Below, one piece after another: positions 29,743 to 40,656 of a stretch of 64,000 bases of DNA. The translations under genes were made by a program, and so were the position numbers. Source of the DNA: Luidia sarsii (taxonomy: Eukaryota; Echinodermata; Asteroidea; Paxillosida; Luidiidae); the NCBI GenBank assembly GCA_949987565.1, contig OX465105.1, positions 25,295,632 through 25,359,631 on the forward strand, read 5' to 3'. The notes under the pieces are model-generated. The model was not told where the DNA came from and searched no databases. It worked only from the letters and a program-made list of their open reading frames with translations. The first letter of the stretch is position 1. Each line of letters starts with the position of its first letter.

Positions 29743-32700
29743 ATGAAGCTTGTCAGTAGAGATATGGAGAAAGATGGTGCTGGGTAAGACATCAGACGAA
29801 ATAGTTGCAAAGATCATAATGACGATCATAAACATGCTCATTGCAATTCGTTCTTGTTAGTTATCAACTTCGCGCCTGGACCTCCGAATCCGGAGGTCAA
29901 TTGGATTGCCTATGCAACGGGGCCCTCCGAATCCGGGCACCACTATTGTCCACATTCTAAACAAAGACTCTTTTCAGCTTAGAACAAAGCAATACGAATC
30001 AGTACAAAGACCCTTTTTGACGCAAGTTGCCACATGAATTGCAAGATTAGCAGCAGTAATTGTGCAATTGTGGGACTTTTGCTGTGGAGGATCGAGGGAT
30101 ACCGCGCTGCAGCTGAAAGCACGCGGGGGACATTTTCTTTGCATGCCACACAGCCCAACGGTCGTCGGTCTGGCTAAATTGGAATTCCCCCCACATTCTT
30201 TACCGTAATCTGTACGCTCGGTTGTGGCCGACCAACTTAAAGATTTGACTGCCTGGAGTGGAGGCTGGAGTCTGCGGTCAGGGATTGTCAGCAGCGTACA
30301 CACACGCACACACACACATCAGTTACGGTCCATTGACGATGCACAAAGGGCCCTTTTTCGAACGGATAATCTCTTGACAAAAGCTACAACGACGTCCGAA
30401 TTGTGCCAGGTTTTACTCTCTTGTACCCATAGTATACCCTTATTGATTTATTTCACAGAATTATATTGTTCCGATTGTTTTAGCGAGATTTGAAATTGAT
30501 GCATTGTTCAAAAACCCCTGTATGGCGGTCATCGGCACTGAAAAACCCCCCGGCACGAAGTGGTTAAAGGAACTGTGGTACCAATGGTGTTTTTTTATGA
30601 TATGGATATTACATTGTTGTACACTGCTTTACTAGTAAATCAGACAAGTAAATCAGAAAAAAACTGACTGGGAACTTTTTAACAAATTGAAAACATGGCA
30701 GAAAAATCTAGACCACGACTTGAACCCGAGATCTCACCCTTCCAGTTATCCCCTTTGTCCTCTGTCTGTCATCCATGTCCCTGTTACTCTCCCCTTCCCT
30801 GTTTATTTGTTTTGTCCCCGTCAAATGTTGGGCCCTCAACATGTTTTTGATGTTCATTCATTAATGATAAATCCATTTCTGTAACCCCCCAAACCAGACA
30901 GGTAGAGCCTTGGAAAACATTGTGGAAAATTTTGCAACCTTATTGGACTTCTCAGGAGAATTGCAATTTTATAAAAAAAAAAAAAGAGTTCTCACTCACT
31001 AAATTAGTAACTACCAGACTAGAGTACATGTAGTTGCGGTCACCATAACCCTCATCCTCCTGGTGGTCTGACATATCGAAAAGTCAGGCCCTGAAAATCT
31101 TTTGAAGGTCATTTATTACTGTCAAGGCCACTTCTGTAACCCCCCAAAACAAACAAGTATTAAACTAAAAACCTTGCCACCTTATTGGACTTCTAAGAAG
31201 AATACCAGTTTTATTAAAAAAAAAATTAAACAAAATCCAAGTGTGTTCAATGGCAAAGTCAGGAAATCCCTGTGCTTTGTCTATGGAATTTTTCCAACCA
31301 GAAAAAGAAGAAGAAGAAGAAGAAGAAGAAGAAGAAGAAGACAAAAAACAAATCAGAACAAGAACAATAGCTTTTCCGCTTCGCGGCGGAAAAGCTAAAA
31401 AATTAGTAACTATCAGCCTAGTTGCGGTGACCATAACCCTCATCCTCCCGGTTGTCTGACGTATCGAAAAGCTTTGCCCTGCAAATTATTTGAAGGTCAT
31501 TCATTACTGACAAGGCCACTTCTGTACCCCCCCCCCAAAAAAAAAAAAAAAAAAAAAAAACCAAAACCAGACAGGTGACGTTGATTGCGGAGGAGCCGGA
31601 GGATATGTGGCACGCCTACAACCTGGTGCGGGCCGGCGACAGCCTGCGCTCTACCACCGTGCGCAAGGTGACCACCGAGTCCTCCACGGGCAGCAGCAGC
31701 AGCAACCGCGTCCGCACCGTGCTGACCATCTCCGTGGAGGACGTCAACTTTGACGTGCAGGCCTGCGTGCTGCGGGTCAAAGGCCGCAACATCCAGGAGA
31801 ACCAGTATGTCAAGGTGGGTGGGCGGGTGGAGGGCAGCCGCCCCTCTCGCGTCCCTCCTTTTTCTCGCGACTCGGCGACAATGGCCTTCCAGGAAGCTTC
31901 GCTTATGCCGTGACTTTCAATTTGCAGTCAGAGTCATAAGAGCCATTCCCACTGCGAATGATCGCAATTTGAATCATGATTAAAAAAAAATTTATTGGCA
32001 ACCACCCCTCCCACGTCCCTTTTTTTGCAACTTACCAAAGGCCTTCGAGGAAGCTTCGCTTATGCCGTGACTTTCAATTCGCAGTCAGAGTCATAAGAGC
32101 CGTTCCCACTGCGAATGATCGCGATTTGAATCATGATAAAAAAAAAAAAAATTGGCAACCACCCCTCCCACGTCCCTTTTTTCGCAACTTACCAAAGGCC
32201 TTCGAGGAAGCTTCGCTTATGCCGTGTCTTCCGATTCGCAGTCAGAGTCATAAGAGCCGTTCCCACTGTGAATGATCGCGATTTGAATCATAATTAAAAA
32301 AAACTTTTTTTTGCAATCACCCCTCCCACTTCCTTTTTTCACGATTTACCAAAGGCCTTTGAGGAAGCTTCGCTTATGCCGTGTCTTCCAATTCGCAGTC
32401 GGAGTCATCAGAGCTATTCCCACTGCGAATGATCGCTATTTGAATCCTGATTCAAAACCTTTTTTGGGGGAACCCGCCGACCCCCATTTATTATATACGC
32501 AATGAACATACGCATATTATGAACGTTTGGGTTTCCATGCATGAAGCATTATCGTGGTGTTCTACATGTATTCAGACTGTATTTCATTGACTTTATGTTA
32601 ATACAATAAGAAAACACATGTGTGTTATAACAATTGGCAATGGGAAGTGACTTTTTACTTGAATAGTGAATTGCTGAAAACATTGGATGTCATTTTGGGG

Positions 32701-35700
32701 TGTTTAAAGGCCCTATACAACATTGCTAAAGGTCAAAAGATTGCCACAGTTTGTGTGTTAAACCATTAAACATCCCCAAAAAGCAATCCTGCGAAGGTTT
32801 TAGCTCAAATGGTTATCCGAGAAAGTAGAAAAAGGTAAAAAAAAAATCACGTTTTTTGCACCATCCCGTTTTGTAACAAATAGATAGTTTAATACTTGTG
32901 AGTACATGTAATAAACTATTTGTCGATGTTTGAGTGAAGATTTGTAAGGCAGTACAGCATCCCAGACCATAAGATTTCAACATGAGAATTCTATCATGAC
33001 CATCAACAAGCTGTGTAAATTAGAACGAAATCTGTGGACATCGATGTATTCCGATCTTCCCAATATTGTATTGGGCCTTTAAGTTGAAGGTAGGGGATTG
33101 TATTGTTCTGATGAGAAATCTAAATCATGATGCAACTGGTGTCCCATTTGTTCTCCTCACCAGATGGGCGCCTACCACACGCTAGATTTGGAGCTCAATC
33201 GTAAGTTCACCCTCGCCAAAAAGTTATGGGACGCCATTGACCTGGAAAGAATAGGTGAGTCGGGATGTGCTGCTTCATTCATAAATGGCTCGCCCAAAAT
33301 AGTCAGTGACTTTCTTATTGAGATCCAGACTCGTGCCCATGTCATCAACAGCTGTGCAGGGGTTTTTAGTATGGCGCCCTTACCAAAGTCAGTCAGGAAC
33401 GGCACAGAATTGGCGGAAGGATTTATCTCTGAGAAGCTGTAACCATTTATGGAGGCCTGTTCATCCAAACCTTTTCCTTTTGAATGTTCGATGTACAATC
33501 AAATGTATGCAATTTCGTTTTGAATTTTTTTTTATCAAATGTTATGATGTGATTGATATTATTCTTGTATCTGATTTTTAATTTTTACTTTTTATTTATT
33601 CTTCTTTTAAATGACCTATTTGCATACAGATAAGGAATCTTATGTTTATGCTAAATGATCCAATTCTTGTAATTGGCGGTCCTTCTGCTGTTGGATGCAG
33701 TCAATAAATGAATAAATACATGAATAGTCAAGCAAACAAAGGCTTAACTGACTGGTAACTTTTGAACAAATTGAAAAATGTTGCAAACTGCTTACTGACT
33801 AAAATTGCCAAAATGCAAATCTTAAAATCTTGAAATTGAAAAATTGGCAAAGAAAACTTTGACAGGAACCTGAGAGTACTTTGGCTTTTGCGTACTAGTG
33901 CTCTTATATCTGAGTTTAATATCTAGCCCTTAGATAGCGGCCTTCCCAAATAGTCAATTAGTCTTTGCCGGGTTGGGAGGGACAAGTCAGAAACATCTCC
34001 TGAGAGATACTAGTGCTCTTCCCATCTGAGCTATCCAGCCCTTGCAAATTAAATGAATCGATTAAAGTCTTTGCCTAATGATCCCTCGCCTGCAGATACG
34101 GCGTGCGACGTCACGCAGAATGCGGACGTGGCGGCCGTCGTCATGCAGGAGGGCCTGGCCCTGGTCTGCCTGGTGACGGCCAGTATGACCCTGGTCAGGG
34201 CCAAGGTGGAGCACAACATCCCACGCAAGCGCCGGGGCTCCTGCTCCCAGCACGACAAGGCCCTGGTGCGCTTCTACGATGCCGTCATGCAGGCCATCCT
34301 CAGGCACATCAACTTTGACGGTGAGTGGGGAGTGGTCCTAGGCCCGTGCAGCAGTCAGCGGATTTTGGCGACAACTCCTCCACCAATGTGACCCGGGGAC
34401 TCATTTTAACATGATGTTTGCTTCGAGGAGAATGTAATTCAATGGGGGTATGCCCTGCTCGATGCAATAAGCACTGAATGCCCAGTGCTTTGCTCGGGCG
34501 GTATTCGAACCCGCGACTCCTGCTTTCTAGTGCAGACGTCTTAACCCACCCGAGCTGCCTGTAATATTCAATCACCACCTATTCATTTCAGGCCATGATG
34601 TTTTCTTAAAATTTAGTGGGCCTGACGTTTCGATCCTAGCAGGACCTTTCTCAAAAGCAGAGAGAAAAAGGTCCTGCTGGGATCGAAACGTCAGGCCCAC
34701 TAAATTTTAAGATTTACATTTTGGTAATTTTAGTTAGTAAGCAGTTTGCAACATTTTTGTATATCGCCATGATGTTTTGTGTCAAGGAGAACGTACCGGT
34801 ATTTCAATGAGGCTTCACTGAGCACTCTGTGCTTATTACGTCGACTAGGACAAACACTGAACCAGGGTCCTTGTTTACATTTTTTTTTCATCTGATGTCA
34901 TTGCATTACCTTTTGTAATCCTGTTTTTTTTCTCCTTCTTTTGCTTGTCTGCAGTTGTCAAATGTATCTTAGTAGCAAGCCCAGGATTTGTGAAGGTACG
35001 GTATGCACAGCAGTCAACTGGCAGTTTATCGTTTCCAATGCTGACTTGTCAAACCTATCATTTGCAAATTATCCATTTTACCCAACGCCCCAGCTTGCAT
35101 TGAGATGCAAACAACCGATTGTCATAAACCTGGCTACAGTAGCGCGGGGATCACTCAAAGTGGATGCAGCTTTTTATTTCAATTTGAGACAAACAAGTAA
35201 AGGGGAAAATAAATGATTGGGAACGTTTAAACAATTTTGAAACATGTCAAAGAAAACTTTGACTGGACCGGGATTTGAATCTGGGATTTATCTCCAGAGA
35301 GATATGCTGCAGTTAATGGTTGACTGCTTCTGACTGGCACCCCACCCCAGTCAAGACTAGTCAACCATTTGGCACAATCAAAACCCACAGAGTGGTGGTC
35401 ACGGACACTGGAAAGTGGCCCGGTGCGAAGGTGGCTAACGTTCTGGCGGTGTTTTCTGCTCATTTTTTGTTTCAGGACCAGTTTTGCGAGTTCATGTTTC
35501 AGCAGGCCGTCAAGCTGGAGACCAAAGTCCTGCTGGAGAACAAGCCCAAGTTCTTGCAAGTCCATTCTTCCTCGGGCCACAAGCACGCCCTGAAAGGCAA
35601 GTCACACCCACGGCAGGCGGACCTAATTCATGTCTCAAGGACAATTGGGATAGTGGCTAAAGCAATTTTGTTGGACCTCCTCTAGGCCTTTTTCACACAG

Positions 35701-38478
35701 CCCAAAATTTCGGGGTCGGGAATGGTATTGAACCCCAAGGTTTTTCTTTGTTTCAACCCTTTTCACACTTTCAAAAGTATCAACCCCGAGACAACCTCTA
35801 GTCCGGGTCGCAAGCCCTACAAGTCCGTCAGATGGATTGCCCGTCACAGTCATAGGCCGTTGTACGAAAGGAAGGCTTAGGCTCGGACTTAGGCTTTGGT
35901 CACATTTCTCTTACCCGTTGTAATGCCACAAGCATCTCCAAACAAGCGTTTGACCCAAGTTTCTTGGTGAATACCATTATTAAGCCAATAAACCTTCACA
36001 ATTGACGACAAACAACCACCTGGATTTTCAGGCTTTGTCAGGTGGAGACGAAGCCTTTTCCCGAGCCTGATCCGTGGATTTGTAAAGGGGCTGTAGTTGG
36101 GTCTATTGTGATTTGATGCAATGTCCATTATACAGTGGTTCATCATCAGGCTGAGGTGGGTTTCATAAAGTCAACCTTAGCAGTGCCGAGAGAGTGAGCT
36201 CAACTCCCTACTGGGGTTTATTTTTCCTGTCCTCCCTGCAGAGGTCCTGTCCAGCCCAGCAGTGTCAGCCAGGCTGGCAGACACCAAGGCAGCAGGGGAG
36301 GTCAAAGCCCTGGATGCCTTCTACCAAATGCTGCAGAACGAACCCGACCGGGCGTTTTACGGGCAAGTCGCACATTCGTTTGCCTCTTTCCCCGTCTGTA
36401 GTAAGCATTTCGTACAACTGATAATGTCATAACCAATGTCTAATGTATTGTGACACCTCAGAAAATGTAACACGACAAGGATGGTGTACATTCACTGATG
36501 ACGGGCTCTTTAATGGTGTAGCATCATTTAAAGTAAATTAAACCCTGGAAAGATACAAAAATGGATTTCCGAATAAATACAATTGCTAAGGAATCTATAA
36601 TGCAATCAACAAAGATAAATTGAATTCAATAACACAAATTGCCTCTGACCGTGTAGTCAAGTTAAAAATCCTAAATGAATCACTACAAGGCATGTGAATG
36701 CTTTAACTTGCAAGAAAAATAGGAAAAAGTATCACTTATCAATAATGTATCGACACTTGATCGATACTATATCACCAACTGATAATGTGACACAAATTGA
36801 CTCATATTGTGGTAAATTTTCTAACCAATAATGTTTCAAATTTTAAAATAGCAAAGAAAACTTTGACTGGTCCAGGATTTGAACCCCAAGACCTCTGGTT
36901 TTGCTTACCAGTGCTCAACCATCTGAGCTGTCTAGCCCTTAGATTGTGGCCTTCCCAAATGGTCAACTAGTCTTTGCCATGGTGGGGGCGCCAGTCAAGA
37001 AGCAATTCAACCATTAACTGTCGTATATCTCCAGGGATCATAACCCCGCTTTCATTCAGATGCAAGCAACCAATTATTGTAAACCTGGCTACAGCAGCTC
37101 AGTGATCACACAAAGTGGATGCAGCTTGGAAAAACTGTCTAGCAACTAATAAGTTGAATACGTTGAATAATGTATGTTAGGAGAAAATACATTAATTGGT
37201 TCGAGTTTTGGGGGAATTGCATTATCCAATCAGATATGAATCAGATGATACAATATTCATTTAAAATTTACAACAATATGGGCCAATTTGTGTTACATTA
37301 TCGGTCTGTGGTACATAATCAGTTAGTGATATGTCAGGTGTTGGTAAGGTTAATACATTATCAGTTGTATGTGTAGTGCTTTGGCACTTGGGCCATGTGT
37401 TGACTACACTCTGAGAAAGGGGAAACCATATCATAACATTTTCACCATTTCAAAATCATGATATACCGTCAAGTCCTGTAGCTTGTCTTAGTCTTGGAAA
37501 CCTGCTTTCTCAGTCATCCAAAATCATGTACGAAAGTCGATATAAGCAGAATAAAGCTGCATCAAAGGAAATTCTGTCCGACTGACTCGGCCCTGTCTTC
37601 CACTTTGGTCCACACCTTGCAGGATCAACCAAGTTGAGATGGCCAACGCTGGTATGGCTATTGAGACACTTCTCATCAGTGACCAACTCTTCAGGTAAAG
37701 GCCAAAGTTCGACCATACAAAATTTTCTTTCCATTTCCTAAAGGATTTGTATGGAAAATGTGTCACTTGCTCTCTCTTCCTCTCTCTTTCTTCCTCTTTC
37801 TCTCTCTCTCTCTCCCTTTCTCTCTAGCTTTCTTCCCTGTCCCGCCTCTCTCTTCCACCCTCTTTCTCTCTCCCCTCTCTCTCTCTCCCTCTCTTTCTCC
37901 CCTTCTCTCCCCCCTCTATCTCCCCTTTCACTCCCCACTCCCTTTCTCCCACTCTCTCTCTCTCTCTCCCCTCTCTCCTTGTTTTCAAGGGGGAAGGTCT
38001 AAATGAAGAGTAGGATATTGTAAAAGGGTAAAAAGGCTTATGACAAATTCTTAGAAACATCTTGGTGGTTTCCGTTGATTGAACTAGGACCCTTGGGGTT
38101 GATACCCTCAAATCTTTGACATCCTTTCGAGATGAAGAATTGTCTTTGCCCCTTTTTCCCGTCAGGTCTCAGGACATCGCTGAGAGGCAGAGGTATGTGG
38201 CCCTAGTGGAGAGTGTCAGAGAGAACAGCGGAGATGTCAAAATCTTCTCCAGCCTCCACGTCTCTGGCGAACGTAAGTCTGATAAGATTCTACTCTAAAA
38301 ATGAGGACTGTTTTGGATTACTGTACATCTGTGAATAAAAGCCCACCATCTTATTTTGTTTGTTTGTGTTATCGACTCCACAGAACTGACATTGCTAACA
38401 GGAGTTGCCGCTATACTTCGCTTCCCCATGCCCGACATTGAAGAATTGACCAATGGTTCCAGCTCGGACGAGGATTGA
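29743..38478 (+). CDS. PELO: Pelota, ribosome-rescue factor, complete in ten exons
   Basis: Pelota is an eRF1-like protein that works with HBS1L to split stalled ribosomes (no-go and non-stop decay). The exons are 29743-29783, 31571-31814, 33164-33254, 34096-34320, 34955-34995, 35476-35596, 36242-36362, 37623-37694, 38166-38272 and 38384-38478. All phases join and give 385 residues, the same as human. The N-terminus is [18 protein letters not shown]. Exon 2 has [13 protein letters not shown] and the [11 protein letters not shown] loop. Exon 4 has [14 protein letters not shown], exon 6 [13 protein letters not shown], and exon 9 [10 protein letters not shown]. The acidic tail is SSSDED. It lacks the GGQ motif, as Pelota should. 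Introns 6 and 7 start with GC instead of GT (AAAG|GCAAGT, ACGG|GCAAGT). Introns carry SINEs, a CT tract and tandem repeats. Confidence 0.95.
29925..30570. mobile_element. Dispersed repeat in PELO intron 1, related to 7850-8250
   Basis: It shares aaagactcttttcagc, ttgacaaaagct, ttattgatttattt and gattgttttagcgag in order with the copy upstream of PIPOX. Confidence 0.5.
30870..31570 (+). repeat. Near-tandem triplication ending at the PELO exon-2 acceptor
   Basis: The words ccacttctgtaacccccc / aaaccagacag, ttattggacttct, gttgcggt.accataaccctcatcctcc and gtctgac.tatcgaaaag occur in repeated order starting near 30880, 31130 and 31506. Only the third copy carries the exon. The first copy contains the same AAACCAGACAGGT acceptor sequence as the real one. 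A GAA microsatellite (31306-31340) sits in the second copy. Confidence 0.7.
31875..32470. repeat. Tandem repeat of about 155 bp in PELO intron 2, four units
   Basis: The unit words are GAAGCTTCGCTTATGCCGTG, CAGTCAGAGTCATAAGAGCC and ACTGCGAATGATCGCGATTT, followed by an A-run and CACCCCTCCCACGTCCCTTT. Four copies are visible, the last more diverged. The array starts about 65 bp after the exon-2 donor. Confidence 0.8.
32704..33082 (+). mobile_element. CAACATTG-end element, copy 2, in PELO intron 2
   Basis: It has the same ends and interior as 437-800 (AAAGGCCCTATACAACATTG to CAATATTGTATTGGGCCTTT). Confidence 0.7.
33777..34060 (-). mobile_element. SINE copy (minus orientation) next to a foldback fragment, PELO intron 3
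   Basis: A foldback-family terminus (TTGCAAACTGCTTACTGACT) is at 33780. SINE words in minus orientation follow: gcaaagaaaactttgac, ctagcccttagat, ccttcccaaatagtcaa, agtctttgccgggttggg. Confidence 0.6.
34405..34570 (-). mobile_element. Second SINE family, tRNA-like, PELO intron 4
   Basis: Read on the minus strand it contains GCTCGGGTGGGTTAAGACG (box A-like) and GGGTTCGAATACCGCCC (box B-like). Related pieces lie near 43600-43690 and 53745-53860. It is not a tRNA gene, because the arms do not fold into a complete cloverleaf. Confidence 0.55.
34600..34757. mobile_element. Foldback element copy in PELO intron 4
   Basis: It has the full hairpin with GGGCCTGACGTTTCGATCC arms and the right terminus TTAGTAAGCAGTTTGCAACA. 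Confidence 0.75.
35085..35425 (-). mobile_element. Rearranged SINE copy in PELO intron 5
   Basis: It contains SINE words in minus orientation in rearranged order (atgcaaacaaccgattgt, aaagtggatgcagc, gactggaccgggatttgaat, agactagtcaaccatttggc). It ends about 50 bp before exon 6. Confidence 0.55.
36845..37130 (-). mobile_element. tRNA-derived SINE, full length, PELO intron 7
   Basis: In minus orientation: TGGTCCAGGATTTGAACCCC (box B), CATCTGAGCTGTCTAGCCC (box A) and the GATGCAAGCAACCAATTATT head, ending in AAAGTGGATGCAGC. Confidence 0.7.
37760..37983. repeat. CT microsatellite / polypyrimidine tract in PELO intron 8
   Basis: About 220 bp of nearly pure C and T, mainly CTCTCT and TCCC words, starts about 65 bp after the exon-8 donor. 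Open frames across it in both strands are compositional. Confidence 0.9.
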
Positions 38479-38960
38479 GAAAGAGAACAATAACTGACGA
38501 ACTTTGTCAGTATCTTCTGACTGGGGTTTAAGTACACGTACCAGGTTAACGATCCTGAGGATCTGCCGTGTCTTCTGCCATGCCTGAAATCAACTTCCAG
38601 AGTTACGGCTATGGCTACGGCTACCTCTCCCATCAGCAAGTCTCTATGTATCTCCAGTGTGCAAAGCTCTACAGCCTAGCTCTGTAAGACATGATGTGGC
38701 TGCAGCTTCCTACTGCTGTGGAGATGCACGGACCTTCCCTTGCTCCCTGTAGTCGTGCCATTGCCGACTATACAAATATTCTGTGATGTCATCGGTACCA
38801 GTCTAGTGACTCCCCAAGCCCCATTGACTTGTTAAAAACAGATATCCAATAGCTGATTTTTAAGTGCCAAAGAATTTAACTCTGAGCACTCCTGTTTTCA
38901 GAAGCGGGCGATACCTTTTGTCAAATCATCTTGACTGCTTCATTCAACTTTGATTGGAGT

Positions 38961-38966
38961 AATAAA
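38961..38966 (+). terminator. Candidate polyadenylation signal of PELO
   Basis: AATAAA lies 483 bp after the stop. Another AATAAA at 39939-39944 is also possible, giving a 3' end about 300 bp from the opposite NLE1 signal. Confidence 0.4.
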
Positions 38967-40261
38967 AAAACAACAACTGTGCAATGGTGCTACATTCGAC
39001 ACTGTCAAATCTGAAGGATTAAGACTCCCCAGGAATTGAAATGTTTCTATTATGCTGTTCTGTGAACCTACAAGCCATTTTGATCAGTGCATTGTAATTC
39101 GCTACCAACTACTGCAGTAATCATCTCTGGATTATGGATTTCTTCATTTTGTGATTCGGTGGTACACAGGAAATGCCTTTTGTAAGTGCCACTTCTCTAA
39201 CAAGAGGGAGATTGGTGAGAACCTTGTGCAGCTGTGCGTGCGTCGGCACTTCACTTCCGGACCCAAATGACAGCATACTTGCACAGAGGTGTTCTCAAGG
39301 TAACCGATGGTACTGAATCGGCTGATGGATTGAATAGTCTTCCTGTCAGATTCTTCAACAAATGCCACTATTTAAAGTCCTCCAGAACTGCTGTATGAAA
39401 TTTGGCAACTGTTCCTGGCTTTGCAGTCGTTTGGAAAACATCAGCAGTCTTTCACTAAGGCAATGCACTGGATTAAGTTTTCAAATTCAAGCAAATAAAA
39501 CAGCAAAATTAACACAATGAACAAAGAAACACAATGTTGCAGTTTAAATTGTTTCAATTTTTCTGAAACCATTCTTAATAATTAGTGAGGATTTATTGAG
39601 TATTTTCAAAAAGCTGAATGTACTGAGTGACAAAGGATATAATTTAATCAATGCTGAAGCGTGTGATATAATTTTATGCTAATTGCTCGTACAGTGAGCA
39701 TTCCTCCCAAATGGTGCTGATTTTGCTGAAAGATAAAAACGGCAATCTGTGGAAAGTCCGAACTTGCATCTCAAGGCTTGCAGCCGTGATTCTTGAGCAT
39801 GCGCACAAAACAAATGGAGATGCCAAGGGGGGTTGATCAGAAGAGCGCCCTCAAAGGCACCGGTATTGCTGTGTGCTGAACAGAATGCCTGCATATGCAA
39901 CTGTGACACTCTGCAGAGTGCCCAAAGATTATTCATGAAATAAACCTCTCCTGCTATCGATGTTTAAAGTTTGAATTCCGAGTCGCTCTTGATGATTCAC
40001 TCCCAGGGAAAGAACATTTCCAGATTTGCTAGAACGCTCCTTTTTGTAGCCTATGATGTCAAGTCCTTGTTAGAGGAGCAACAGTGGGCTGCCGTTACAA
40101 GCGAGGACCAATTGTGTTGGCAGTTCTTCAATGAGTGCCGTCTTTGCAGTTCCTTGAAAAGTCACAGGAACTATCGTCGCCATCTGAAGAGGGAATGTAA
40201 AAAAAAAACACAGAAAAGATGAGTCGCTTTTGTTTAAAATTATCATTTCTTTCAGTTGCCT

Positions 40262-40267
40262 TTTATT
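40262..40267 (-). terminator. Candidate polyadenylation signal of NLE1
   Basis: TTTATT on the plus strand (AATAAA on the minus strand) lies 390 bp downstream of the NLE1 stop codon. It is the first such hexamer I noticed downstream of the stop. Confidence 0.5.
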
Positions 40268-40656
40268 TGTTTCTTTAAAATGTGCACAAAGTACTGCAAC
40301 AACAAACATTTTGCAAGCAGCTCGCTAGAGTGAAAAATGCGAAATTAGAGAGCATGATGCTTCAATACAAGCAGAATCCTTCCTAAACAAAGGAGGATTT
40401 CTGCCCTAAACAGCTTACTGACTGAAAGAAAACAACCACATTAGGATGCAATCTCAATTGCTTCTGACTTGTATTCCACTATTCTTCACTAAGCACAAAA
40501 CAAAAAGTGAAGTTTTGGGTGGTACTGGCTAGCAGGACCTCTGAATCATGATATTTTTTTCACGGTTTAGCAAATGTTGGTGCTTAAGGAGCTCTATGCA
40601 ACTGGCCCCTGCTCCCCTTTCCCCCCTGCAGATTAATAGGAAAAGGGACGCCGGTC

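Noticed and set aside
31575..31913. Continuous 112-codon frame across PELO exon 2 and beyond
   Set aside because: Protein similarity stops at the GTGGGT donor at 31815, and the next human-like residues resume at 33164.
37738..38111. Ser/Leu-rich and Arg/Glu-rich frames
   Set aside because: They are translations of the CT tract in PELO intron 8.
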